Program-made: the position numbers and the translations under genes
The notes under the pieces: model-generated
Databases searched by the model: none
What the model was told of the DNA's origin: nothing
The model's input: the letters and a program-made list of their open reading frames with translations, nothing else
Shown here: positions 13,901 through 27,419 of the stretch, in pieces
How the letters are laid out: each line of letters starts with the position of its first letter
Position numbering within the stretch: position 1 is the stretch's first letter
Origin: Petrolisthes cinctipes
Taxonomy: Eukaryota > Arthropoda > Malacostraca > Decapoda > Porcellanidae
DNA: 64,000 nt
Assembly: GCA_033782935.1 (NCBI GenBank)
Contig: JAWQEG010004756.1
Coordinates: 7,501 to 71,500 of the forward strand
Direction: 5' to 3'

Positions 13901-16900
13901 CTATATATATCTCTCTCTATCTCTCTCTTTCGTTAATAATATATACAGTACCTATATTGTGTGTGTTTGTTTGTTGTTGTTGGTTAGTACAGTACAATGC
14001 AGTAGTAGTTTTGTTCATAGTTTTGGACAGTACTGTATATTTCCTTGCCTTTCCATGGATATTTGAACTTTGAGTAAATATCTGCACTGTTTTTTATTTC
14101 ATTTGTATTGAGTACAGTACATCTGCAAGTGGAAGGGAAGGTACTATTGTCCTCAACTGCACACAATAAAAAAGTAGATTCCACTTAAGTTAATGAGAGA
14201 ACACAGATAATAGATACAGAAATAGTGGTGTCACTTCATTATAACCTTGTCAGAATATTATGTCTGTTGGGTGACTTGGGTCATTTAATAGTCTCATATT
14301 ATCTTGTGCATTACTTTTTTATATTGTGTGAATAGTAAAGAACACTAAATATAAAGGTTATGATCCACAAAGCACTTACACCGATGTAAATCAGAGATAA
14401 TCCTCCGTCCTACTTACACCGATATCCACAAAAGTAATTTGTGCCTCATTGATGATGTCACAGACACAAATGGAGGTATAGTACTGTATAAAGTTACACC
14501 TGCTCCATAGGTGGTATAAATATGTGGACCTGGATCTAAAGAAGGGAAAAGAAGGGTAGTTTGACATTTACCTCCACAGCCACAAGTGTCAAATGTATAT
14601 TCTGAATTATACATGTATGATGGTACAATGAAAAGAGAAAAGGTGATATTATTAAACTACTTCTTAAAGAAAAAGTTCTCTTCATCACTCAATTATTATT
14701 TATGATGTCACATTTGATGTGAGTCATAATTCAGTTATGGTTTTGATTGACTGGAGTCAAACTCTGCCCTGTGATTGGTCAATGCATACGGAATGCATAA
14801 CTGTGATTGGCTAACCAACTTTGTGACATTATATCACCTCTCAGATATACTCTTCCTTAATCTGGCATAAGTTAACATTGTGGATAGAGGTATTAATGTT
14901 GGAGTAGCAAGTTGTAATTTACATCCCACACAAATATATACTCTGACGTAAGTTATACAACCTTTGTGGATCTGACCCAAAGTGTATCATATATGTATAG
15001 GTATAATTACACCCAAGGTAATTTGTTACTTACAGGGTTAAACCTTCAAACTTGAAGCATCACAGATATATACCTGTAGCTTAAATGGAAAATGTTGCAC
15101 TTATTACAGTTCACCTCAAACATCACACACCCTTTATTGTCAATAATGTTTTTTTGCAGTTTGTGTTTTATAAGTTGTTTTTATATTATTTAATAAATAG
15201 AAAAATATTGTGGTTGAGATTAAATTAATATTAATGATGTACACAAATTAAGTTCATTAATTTTTTGTCATCCACAAATTTTTTAAATTTAATTTGGTAT
15301 TCCAGCTTCATTTTGTTATAAAAATAGTCACTGAAACTTTTAAGACTTAATTAAAACATGTACAGTATTTATGTTTCATTGTTAATTAGTTAATTAATTA
15401 ATTAATGAAGTTGATGTGACAGGAAAATTAAAATTTGCAGGGAAAAGTGATGCAATTGTATAAGTTGGACAAGAACCTACATCAAGAATCACTGACCATT
15501 CAGAGCTTGCAGAGACAGAAGGTTCGAACAATGTGTATCTTTTCGGTTATAGACTGAACAGAAACTTTTTAACTATATAATGTTTTCTACTCTTTTGGGT
15601 ATTGAATGGATGGATATCTGTCCATACTGTACTGTGGGGTTTTCTGGTTTCTGTTTCTCTATATATTTTTTATTGGGGGGTGAAGTTGCCTCTTTGTTCT
15701 GTATAGCAAGGTTTCAGGGCAATACAGATCATCATGAGGTTTTCAATAAGGTATAACTTAGGGTTGTATTCCTATAATATACAGTAATGGTTTGAGATAC
15801 ATATTTCAGCTACTCAAACACACACTCATCCATCAGGAGTAAAACTGTTATCAGAATTGTGGTGTTTTTTTATTCCACTCTTTAGAAAATCGTAGCTGCC
15901 CACTGAATGAAAAGTTTTGAAGTCTTAGCAATTAATTAAATCTTTATCAATGCTTCAAGATTGTCACAAAGGAATACAACCCTAAATAAAGGTGATTGTA
16001 TGTATGTATTCTAGAGAAAGCCTTTTTGAAGACTTATATAATGATGTTTGCTTACTGCACATCACACTATCACCCACTACCACCCACCACTACCACCACC
16101 ACCACTAGTAGTTAGCTGTGTGTCTCACTAACTATCATATGCAAGAATATCCACGGTGTTGACGATGGCGTGGTATCGGTACAATGACTCTGTAGTGTGT
16201 CTATGGAGTCATCATGGTACTGTTACAACACCATAATTATATAGTCAACACCATCATTGTTTTTTCTTGCATATGGCCTTCACCTTCACACTTTTTGTTT
16301 TTGTCATAAAGCTCGACTCTAATAATTAATTAATAATACTGTTTCCTTTCTGAAATGTGTTCTTGTTTTTTTTCTGGCTGACTGAAAATGTTCACAGTCT
16401 GAAATAAAAATCATAGAGGTTTTGAACAATATTTACCACAAATGTAAAGTACTTGACATCAAATACAAAACACCATTCATTATATTTTTAAAAGTTTTCT
16501 GAAGTTCCATTGACATATTTAGTCTCGACAGATTTTTCTCACACATGCCGTGAAATATTATACAGTTTTGGCTTCAAAATAAAATAGCCGTGGTTGTCTA
16601 AACTTTATCATAATTTAAACCATTTCAATAATCTCAGCTGTGGATATTTTATTGTTAAGTAGAAAAATTACACTAAAAATACAATGTGTGTAATATCCTG
16701 TAATGCACAGTGTATTAACAAAGATTTTTAATATATTTTACTAAGATATTAATTCTTATTTTTTGAGATTTTCTGTTGTTTGCATATTGTACATAATAAG
16801 CTTGTGGATACCAACAGAGAAAACTGTATTAAAAGTTTTCCCTAATTTTTTCAGTCTATTTTAATACATTATGATGACTGGACTGCATAATGGTTTTTTT

Positions 16901-18545
16901 GTGTTGTAATTTGCAGGATTATTTTTTTGTGCATTTGGCTGAAATCTGTTTTATATAATACTGGCTTTAAGAGGGTGTGGGAATAGGGGGACAGGCTTGG
17001 GGGGGGGTTTTGGGGGGTGCAGGAGTAGGGGACAGGGTTTTGGGGGGGGGCGGGAGTAGGGGGCATGCTTGGGGGGGTTTGGGGGGATGCTGGAGTAGGG
17101 AAAGGCTTGGGGAGGGTTTAGGGGGGGTGCGGGAATAGGGGGACAGGCTTGGGGGGGGTTTTGGGGGGGTGCGGGAGTAGGGGGACAGGCTTGGGGTTTT
17201 TTTTTTGGGGGGGGTGCGGGAATAGGGGATAGGCTTTCTACCCACCCCAAGCCTGTCCCCCTATTCCTGCACCCCCCAGTCCCCCCCCCCCAAGCCTGTC
17301 CCCCTATTCCCGCACCCCCCAGTCCCCCCCCCCCCCAAGCCTGTCCCCCTATTCCCGCACCCCCCAGTCCCCCCCCCAAGCCTGTCCCCCTATTCCCGCA
17401 CCCCCCCAGTCCCCCCCCCCCCAAGCCTGTCCCCTACTCCCGCACCCCCCCAGTCCCCCCCCCCAAGCCTGTCCTCTACTCCCACACCCCCCAGTCCCCC
17501 CCCCCCAAGCCTGTCCCCTACTCCCGCACCCCCCTAATTAATGAAATACTCAACATCTCGTTTCATTAAAAGATAAATTATAATTGTTGTTATGTGGAAA
17601 CTTTGTGTTTTTTATCGGTGTTTTTAAATAACCTCTCATTCTCTTGCTGAGTGGAAAAAGGGTGTAACTGACCGAGAATAGCGAGTTAGGAATGTGACCT
17701 CTTTTTACACTGACACTTGAGGGGATAATGATAACACTTTTTGGTACATTAGAGAACCTTGCTTCCTCCAGAGTTAAATTATATGTATATATATGCCAGG
17801 AAACAGTACCAGATTAATAATAAATAATAATAATAATAATGGGGTTTTGGGGGGTGTGGGAGTAGGGGGAATCAGGCTTGGGGGGGGGTTTAAGGGGGTG
17901 TGGGAGTAGGGGGACAGGCTTGGGGTGGGGGGGGGGGGGTTTTGGGGGTTCGGGAGTAGGGGACAGGCTTGGGATGGGGGTGCGGGAATAGGGGACAGGC
18001 TTTCTACCCACCCCAAGCCTGTCCCCCTATTCCCTCACCCCCCAGTCCCACACCCAAGCCTGTCCCCCTATTCCCACACCCCCCAAACCCCCCCCCCCCA
18101 CCCCAAGCCTGTCCCCCTATTCCCACACACCCCAACCCCCCCCCCCCCCCTCCCACCCCAAGCCTGTCCCCCTACTCCCTTAATTAATGAAATACTCAAC
18201 ATCTCATTTAATAATAATAATAATAATAATGGTGTCCTGTTGTTGCTTGGAAAAATACTCTGGAGGAATGAGTCAGTTGTTCCAGATTTATTCATCACAA
18301 ATACTCAACTATCTATCATAGTATCCCCTTATGAGTCAGTTTGATGTTCTTTAGGTTATAATTAATTTCTTTGCATGTTTATCTGATCTGGGTTTGTGGT
18401 GTGACTGGATAGCTTGATATTGTACACTCAGTAATAAAAATAATAATGATAAAATACCATATAATAATAATAATCATAAAATACCATATATAATAAAAAT
18501 AAAGTAATAATAATAATAATAAAATACCATATATAATAAAAATAA

Positions 18546-18576
<31 letters not shown>

Positions 18577-18613
18577 TACCATATATAATGAAAATTAAAA
18601 AAAAATAAAAAAA

Positions 18614-18647
<34 letters not shown>

Positions 18648-21600
18648 ATTCCAAGGAGTAATTGGATGCATTATGAAGTGAACAGAATGCTTCATGTTGT
18701 CTCAGTTGACATTATATACAAGACAGAATTTTGTATTTTATTAACTTTCTTCATTCATAGCGTTGTAATATTATTGTCATGGATTTGTGAGATAACCCTA
18801 TGTAATTTTTTCTTACAAAGTGTACAGTGCAGTGCAGAAAGTACAGTTATGGATGAATGTTATGTCTCTCCCACCACCACTATTAATTAAGTAAAGGAAA
18901 AATATGTCTTGAAAATATAATTATATATATAGATTCATATTATATTTGTTTGTGATTTTGAAAGACATTAGGAGGAGGAAAAAAAAAACCCAGTTAAGGT
19001 GGTATGCAAGAACATTGGTAGTGTTGGCGATGGTGGTGTGGTACCGGTACGATGGATCTGTAGTGTGTCTGTGGGTGGAGTCGTCGTATTGGTGCCACGC
19101 CGTCGTAAACACCACTGATGTTGTTGTTCTTGCATACCGGTAGCCCTTACATCCATAACTATACAACACACGTCTTGGCTACATGTGGTGGATCTTGGTG
19201 ACGGTTGTTGTTGTTATTTTTATTATTGTTGTTGTTGTGTTGTGTTGTTGTTTGAAAGCATGTTTGGTTTGGTTGGAATTATTGTTATTATTGTTGTTTG
19301 GTTTGGTTTGGTTTGGTTGGATTTTTTGACACACTGAGACACAAAGATATATATAGTTTAGACTTTAGAGGAATAAGTAGCCCACCTAATTAATCACAAG
19401 AGAATCTCCCTTTATTAAAGACCCTGTGATCGTGTATGAAAATCGGAGGCTTCCGATTCCTCCTGACTATTATGCCACAAAACAAACTCCTTCCTTATAG
19501 GTGTGTGTGTGTGTTTCGTGGCAGTATTTGAAGGACTCGTTTATCTCCAATTTTCTGACTACATCACAGGGTCCCTTTAAATAAATTACTACAAGGTTGG
19601 AAAATTAATGAATATGTAACTATGAGGTAGATATAATAATGGTTATCATAGACTCTAATGTTGGTGCTTAATCATTTGTGTCTCAGTGTGTGTAAAAATA
19701 TAAAATAAATTTGCATGATGTGTGTGAGAGCATTTTTGCATGGACTTGGGTTGCTATAATAATTTAGAATGAATGAATCTTTTAACATTGAATTGAAAGA
19801 TCTGTCAGCAATGCCAGTATATTATTATGTACTGAAGTCTATTAAAGGGAGGGTACAGCCGAGCTCGTAAATTCGCGACCACGTACTTAGATATTTATGC
19901 CATTTGAGCTGGTAACATTTATTTGGTGAGGAATCAGAGTAGGTGGAACATAGTAGAGTGACATGGTACAATCTTTCACCTACAATGACACCTTCCCCAC
20001 ACAGTGTTACCAGCTCAAATGGCATATACATCTAAGTACGTGGTTGCGAATTTACGAGCTCGGCTGTACAGTGTTGGTAAATGTGGAGTAACTTGATTCC
20101 TCTAAATTATTCCAGGTAACAGGATACTCATTAGTTTTGTTCTTCTGGTCCTGTTTCCGGGCATATTATGGTGGAATCAAAGCACTCTAAAGTACCAAAA
20201 GTATACTACAGTACAGTACTATCACCTTAAATAATTAATTCATCTTGACCCAAACACAAACACACATATAATTGGAGCCATTTCTGGGATCTTCACTTCT
20301 CGAGTTTTATTGTGGAATGTTAACAGTTAACAGCTAAGAATTAATTTATCGTAGCTGATTTATTAGTTCATGATATATCCTTAGCTGGAAGAGAGGTGAG
20401 GCTTGCAGTCAAGAAGGAAAATAATAATAATCATAATAATAATAATAACAAATGCAGTATAGGAGGTGAATTTACAGACCTAAAAGAGAAAAACTAGAGA
20501 GATGGAATTTACGGAGAATTTTGTGTTGTGTTGATGTTGAGAGACTGTTTAGAAGTTGTATTGGTAAAATCATGTGTGTTGTTAGGGTCAAGGTAATATC
20601 ACTTTTTGTTTTGTTTGTTTGTTTGTTTGTTTTTTGTTTGTGTTTGCGTGACGTGTGTTTAACTTTGAGTGAATTTGAGTTTGATTATTTGCCATCCTTC
20701 CTAACCCAATATATTGATGTATGTATGTACTGTAAATAGAAATGCCTTGCACAATATCAACTCAGTTCCTTAGCTTACAGAACATAAGTATTTATCCATA
20801 TTGTTTTTAAAAATCTGATAGTTACAACAGATTTTGCTTATGCACTTAAGGGGGTAATTCACTTTTGTTACATTGGAGTGCCTTGATTCCTCCAAAGTAT
20901 GCCAGGAAACAGGACCAAATGAACAAAAATAATGGTGTTCTGTTGCTTGGAATACTTTGGAGGAATCATTTGCTCCAGATTTAACAATAGTGTACTTCCA
21001 CCTTAAGTATGCAAGTTCTGGTAATTGCATCATCATCATTAATATTTTTAGTTGCAAGATGATAACAGGTTCTTCAGTATTGCATATGAAAGCTTTAGTT
21101 CCCAGATTGTAGTAGGATTGTTAGTTGAGTCAAAGAAAGAAACCGATGGGCTAAAATGATAGTAACTCATTTGAAGTTTAGCTAAATATGATTGTCGTTC
21201 GATTTGATTTGGTAAAAATATTCATGCATTGTTTCTTGATCTTGTTATTCATACTTAGAAATACATATACATCTCTGTGCATCATTTATACAGTGCATTA
21301 TTTGTATGCATATGTGAATGTGTCTTATGTACAGTAGTATATATGTATATGTATTAAATTCTATGGTGTCTCATTCCTGGTTTGAGAACATAATCAAATT
21401 TGAGATCTTCATTCACAGCCATGAATAAATAAATAAACCGACATTATCAAAACAGAGATATTTATTGGAAATTTTTATTATGTCTTGAATAAATAAATAT
21501 CACAGTTTTAATAATGCGGGTTCCTCAGCATAGTGTGAAGTTGTTAACATAATTATGATAATATTGTTAGCGTAAATGGGAAATTATTGTTTGCGTAATT

Positions 21601-24600
21601 ATGATAATATCGTTAGCGCAAATGGGAAATTATTGTTTGCGTAATTATGATAATATTGTTAGCATAAATGGGAAATTATTGTTTGCGTAATTACGATAAT
21701 ATTGTTAGCGTAAATGGGAAATTATTGTTAGCGAAAATTGTAAAATGAGCAGCATCCTTTTAGCCATCAGTGGAGTGAGCCTTGCATTAGATTATCTAAG
21801 CGTACAACCTCTCCACTGTAGGAGATGTTGGAGCGGACCCTTGTTACCCTCCACACCAAGTCTCACGGGGCAAATGAAGGACCGGTAGAGCTTGAGCGCA
21901 GAAAGACACAGAGGCGGCACTTGGAGCATGAACTTTCCAAACTCCGCGCTCACCTTGCGGTTTCTGCAAGGGTGAGTTGTGCCCTCAGAATTATGCTGTG
22001 TAATAATAATAATAATAATTCCATCACACATATTATTATTGTTGTTGTGTAAAGAGTCCTTATACATAGCAGATAATTATACATTAAATTATGCATTAAA
22101 ATAATAATTCCGTCACATATGTTCTTGTTGTTGTGTAAAGTCCTTATACATAGCAGATAATTATACATTAAATTATACATTAAAATAATAATCCCATCAT
22201 ACATGTTATTGTTTTTGGTATTATAACAAGTGTCCTTATAGTAGACATCTGGTGATTGTAGTTATGGTATAGTCAGACCTTATTATTATATGCATTAATT
22301 TGACAATGGGTAAGGGGGTAGTATAGTTTTGTTTGGTACATTAGAGTTGCCTTGATTCCTCCATAGTATACTGTACTAGGAAACAGAACCACATCAACAC
22401 AAATAATGGTGGCCTGTTGTTGCCTGGAATAGTTTTGAGGAATTAGTTGCTGTAGACTTACCAACGTTTTTTATCCCAGTATTGTTATGAGTTACTGTAT
22501 TGTAGTTGTCATGATAAAATAGTATAAATATTATAGTAGTTTATAATTAGTGTAGGTAAAATTTGCAACCCAAGTCATGCTTATTTTAAGAGTACTGTAT
22601 TGACAATGTATCTGACTGTGGGCCATATTCCAGAACATTGATGGTGTATGTACAGTCGCGGTCAAATATAATCATCCATATAGGGGTAACTCACGTAAGA
22701 GTTTGACAGCTTCCCTCTGTTCCATAGATGATAAACTTTCCAATAAATAGGTTAACTACCATCTTTTAATTTATTACAAGCAGCTATGCACTACTTAAAA
22801 CAATAACATCATATCTGAACATGAAAATATTAGATAGTAAATTGTTTGAGATACCCATATGTGGATGATTATTATTGACACCGACTGTATGTGATGGTGT
22901 GGTGCCGGTACGATGACTCCATAGACACACTACAGAGCCATAGTATTGGTACCACACCCTCATCAACACCTTTATTGTTCTTGCATACGACCCAAGAAAT
23001 AATAAATGCATGTTAGACTCAGTACTGTAGTTAGTTAGTTAGTTACTTATCTCAATAGTCAATCTTCTATCAGGGTTTCCAAATTAATTTATACAGACGG
23101 ACTGATGGACGGACGGTGTGATTAATTGTTTATGTTTATTTCTTTATTTTTTTTGGTATGTTAATTGAGAGAAGTTAGTTAGGTTAATGTTGTGGAGTTT
23201 ATTATTGCTTTTCAGACTTACACACACAGAGAAAGGTTAATGTTGTGGAGTTTATTATTGCTTTTCAGACTTACACAGAGACAGAAAGGTTAATGTTGTG
23301 GAGTTTATTATTGCTTTTCAGACTTACACACACACACAGAAAGGTTAATAATATTGTGATGGAGGTTGATAATTATATTTACTCTACAATTAACAGAAAC
23401 TGGAAGAGACGGCGGCGGAGAACAGTCGACTAGAACACGAAATGATGATGCTGAGACAGAAGATCCAGATTACAATGGCACGGAACTGTCAGAGAGAGAG
23501 TGGCAGCTCCATGGAAACACGACATATTGAATCGGAAATGGTGCGGGTACAAACTCTCCTTGAAGACTTACAGAGGAGGAGAGTTGAGCTTAGTCATCAG
23601 GTGGGATTATTATTACTCTCTATACACTGGTTTGATCTTGGTCTGTGTGTGTGTGTTTATTTATTTTTATATTTTTTTGTAATATAAGAGGATCAGGTGG
23701 GATTATTATTATTATTACTCTATATACACTGGTTTGATCTTGGACATTCTGTGTGTGTATGTGTGTGTGTTTATTTAATTTTATATATATTTTTTGTAAT
23801 ATAAGAGGATTGTTTGTTTGTTGAGGAGAGATTTTCTTGTTGGTGAATTGGAAGGTCTGTGATTCCTCTAAACTATAACAGGAAACAAGACAACTTTAAT
23901 GTTAGTTGAATGAGGGGTCTGTTTTGTGACACATAGTTTGGAGGAATCAGTAACCCATCTATTTACCCTCAAAAAAATCTCACGTTAAATTGCAGAGAAG
24001 TATTGTAGTACCTTGTTGTATAAATGTTTACGTTACATTTGGCAAGAAAGCCAGTAGATAATTACACGATGGAGTAGACACATTTGAGAAAGCTTTAAAC
24101 AACAATTAAAATAACAATAATAATAATAATAATCATGATAATAGAAATAATAATAATAATAATAATAATAAAAATAATTATATTAAAATGATAATTAAAA
24201 TGATAATAATAATAATAATAAAAATGATAATAATAATGATAAAAATAATAATAATACTAAAAATAATTATAATAAAAATGACAATAATAATAATAATATA
24301 AATAATGATAATAAAAACGATAATAATAATAATACACTTGCCGCCAACAGATACAGAAGCTAACATCTGCCAACCCTGGACTTGAGATGCGTCCTTCCCC
24401 AACGGGTGTGGTCAGTGCGTCACATGTCCCGGCCCGACGCAGGACACACAGCACCTGGCTAGAGACGGACCTGGACGCTATGATTACCCGGGACAGAGGA
24501 CTGGACCCGCCGGATGAACCACTACAACCACCACCGAGGAGAAGCAATCATCCCGTCTATGTCAATACCAATGATTATGTTGAGGAGGTGTGTGTTTGTC

Positions 24601-25981
24601 TGTGTGTGTGTGAGTGTGTGTTTGTGTGTAAGTGTCTGTCTGTCTGTCTGTATGTGTGTGTGTGTCTGTGTCTGTGTCTGTCTGTCTGTCTGTCTGTCTG
24701 TGCGTGTGTGTGTATGTGTTTGTGTGTGTGTCTGTCTGTGTGAGTGTGTGTGTGTGCGCATGAGTGTGTCTGTCTGTATGTATGTATGTATGTATGTGTA
24801 TGTGTGTGTGTGTGTCAAACGGATTACCCTGATTATAACCCACACAAGTATTAATCATGAAAAATTTAACGTTGACATCTTCTAATTAAGGGCCATGTGA
24901 TTCTGGAGTACTTGCCTAACATCTTAATAATAAATCATAACTTTGATTTGTTACATGTATTTCTGAAGGACAGTAAGACATATTTCTGTGCACTTATTCT
25001 TCACATACATACATACAAACTTATGTACAACTCTACTTTATTATATTATATTTCTGAAGTATGTATGATGTTATTCTACTTCATGATATTGATGATATAA
25101 TATTTCTGAAGTTGAACATTTATTATTTTTTGGTATTATTACAGAATAACTGGGTTTTTGGCTAGGATTCCGCAGTGTTACCACATCCGGCTAGGTCCCG
25201 GAAATTTGCCCCGGTCACTTTATGATAGTTTACACCGGTTAGGTCCCGGTAGTTTGCCCAGGTTAGGTCCCGGTAGTTTGCCCAGGTTAGGTCCCAGTAA
25301 TCTGCTGTGGTCTAGGTTAGGTTAGGTGAGGTCAGGTAAGGTCAGACTAATTTCCAAATTATGTCTGTAAAACGGGGCATATCTCGAAAATGGAGCATCT
25401 CCGAGAGAAACACCATAGATGAAAAGTGTGTTAGAATAATCCAAAATAGTGGGTAATGATACTAAAATATACAATATAGTGAACCCAGTTCTTCTGTAAA
25501 TTTACCTATTTTTCTATCATATTACAGTCCACTCATTATTTCAGGTGAGCCCCAACGACTTCTCCGAGAGTCCGGACTACACCACTGACTCAGACTACCC
25601 ACCCCCACCACCGCCCCCCGAACACATGCGTACCTACACACACCACCACCACCACCTTGTTGATGCTCACTCTTCCCTCTTGGACCAGACCATCTCAGAC
25701 CAGCCTTACCTTCACTCTCAGACATTACTAACCAACTCACATGTAAGATTATTATTATTACAGAATTATTATCATTACAGTTTTAAATTACAATGTTATT
25801 TTACAAGTATAATTAATACATTGTTACTGATATACCATAATAATTTGTAGCCACTCTTACTTATGTTTACAAATTATTTCCAGTCTCAGTAGTAAGGGTA
25901 TTAGGAGATACAGTGTATTTATTTATTTATACCCATATTTCATTCTATTTCTTTTCCTACCACGGTTTTGCCCATATCCAT

Positions 25982-26040
<59 letters not shown>

Positions 26041-27259
26041 TCACGTGTGCCAATTCTTTTCAGCCCCAGTACAACGGAGACCTAAACCCCGGCTCAATGC
26101 TGACCTTAGACCGCAACGCAGCAGACAACAAGCCGGACGGGGAGGAGCAACAACATTCCTCTAGTCACCTTGATATCAACGATGCCGACGACAGAATGAA
26201 GAGATATTATGGTAAGGAAATAAATACAAGCATTACATTTACTATTTGTTCCTCTTATCTTTTAACTTGTGTCTGTCTTCCATTATGGGGAATGTGATTT
26301 TATTTTATGGGGAGATTCTCATGGAGGTGAATAGGATTAAGTAATTGCATAGTTCTTCAAGTAACTCATTTTTATCCACCTATTGTATTACTGCTATTTC
26401 GGGTAACAATTTTTTATCCACGTACTTCTATACTTCTTCAGGTAACCAAGTTTTTATATATGTACTTTTTTACAACTTCTTCTATTAGTAACCATTTTCT
26501 TTCCACTTACTAACTATTTTTCTTGCGTGTTTCCCCAGGCATCCTTCCCAAAGAGAAACCGCTGGAGATCAAAACGGTTCGCATCGTGAAACGGGAATCG
26601 ACAGAGAGACGGAAGGATCGCGGCGGTGGCGGAGGGAAGCGGGTGACCATCGGGGACTCCAGCCTCACACACCTTCTGGAGGACGATGATGTGGAGAGTG
26701 ATGATGGAGTGTTGTCTGATGCAGAGATCGAGCCGCCTCTCCCTTCCTTTGCTGCTCGGTAGTTACACAAATTAAGATTTTTTTTTTTAGCTTTTTAATG
26801 ATGGAGGTTTTACTTGTTTCCTCACTTGCCTTCATTTACTAATTGGTAGTTATCGATACATATTATATATATTTTTGTCATACTATTTCTATAATTTCTA
26901 CTTGTTTTTATTACTGTACCGTTATTTTGTTTCATTAACAACTGAGGACTGTATATCTGCTAACTGGTTTCATTTCTTTGTTTGTATAATTTTATAAGCA
27001 GCATGATCTTTCCATTTTTACAATATTTTCATTTAAATACTTAACTGAATTTATGGAACAATGCTAATTTTCAGTAACTTTTTTATGGCATGCTTATGAA
27101 TATTATTTTCCTTTCCTTGCTTTGATGAAAGGAGCCCATTATACAGGTGAGGTATTCTTACAACTATTATTTTAAGAACCTGTTTCTCTTTTTAATCTTA
27201 CTCTCTACTGTAAGAAAAGTATTACAATATTCAAATTCATTTCAAAGTGTTGTTTTGCC

Positions 27260-27298
<39 letters not shown>

Positions 27299-27299
27299 C

Positions 27300-27351
<52 letters not shown>

Positions 27352-27380
27352 GTCTATCTATCTATCTCTATCTATCTATC

Positions 27381-27419
<39 letters not shown>

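Larger units (their letters stand above)
15522..21821. other. Long intron F-G, packed with MITEs
   Basis: No exon was found in 6.3 kb. It holds family C copies at 16136 and 19001, G elements at 16977 and 17842, E copies at 17726, 19842 and 20846, F at 19415, H at 19856, (AAT)n at 18430 and a 46-bp tandem repeat at 21545. The stretches 15.5-16.1, 16.3-16.95 and 21.05-21.5 kb are plain AT-rich sequence. Confidence 0.7.

Noticed and set aside
16951..17424. Glycine- or proline-rich open frames (collagen-like) across the G/C arrays
   Set aside because: They are translations of G-rich or C-rich minisatellites, appear on both strands, and lack splice or codon support.
19825..20031. Short minus-strand frame, with a near-identical one at 57205-57432
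   Set aside because: The similarity is explained by the two H transposon copies; neither has a gene-like setting.
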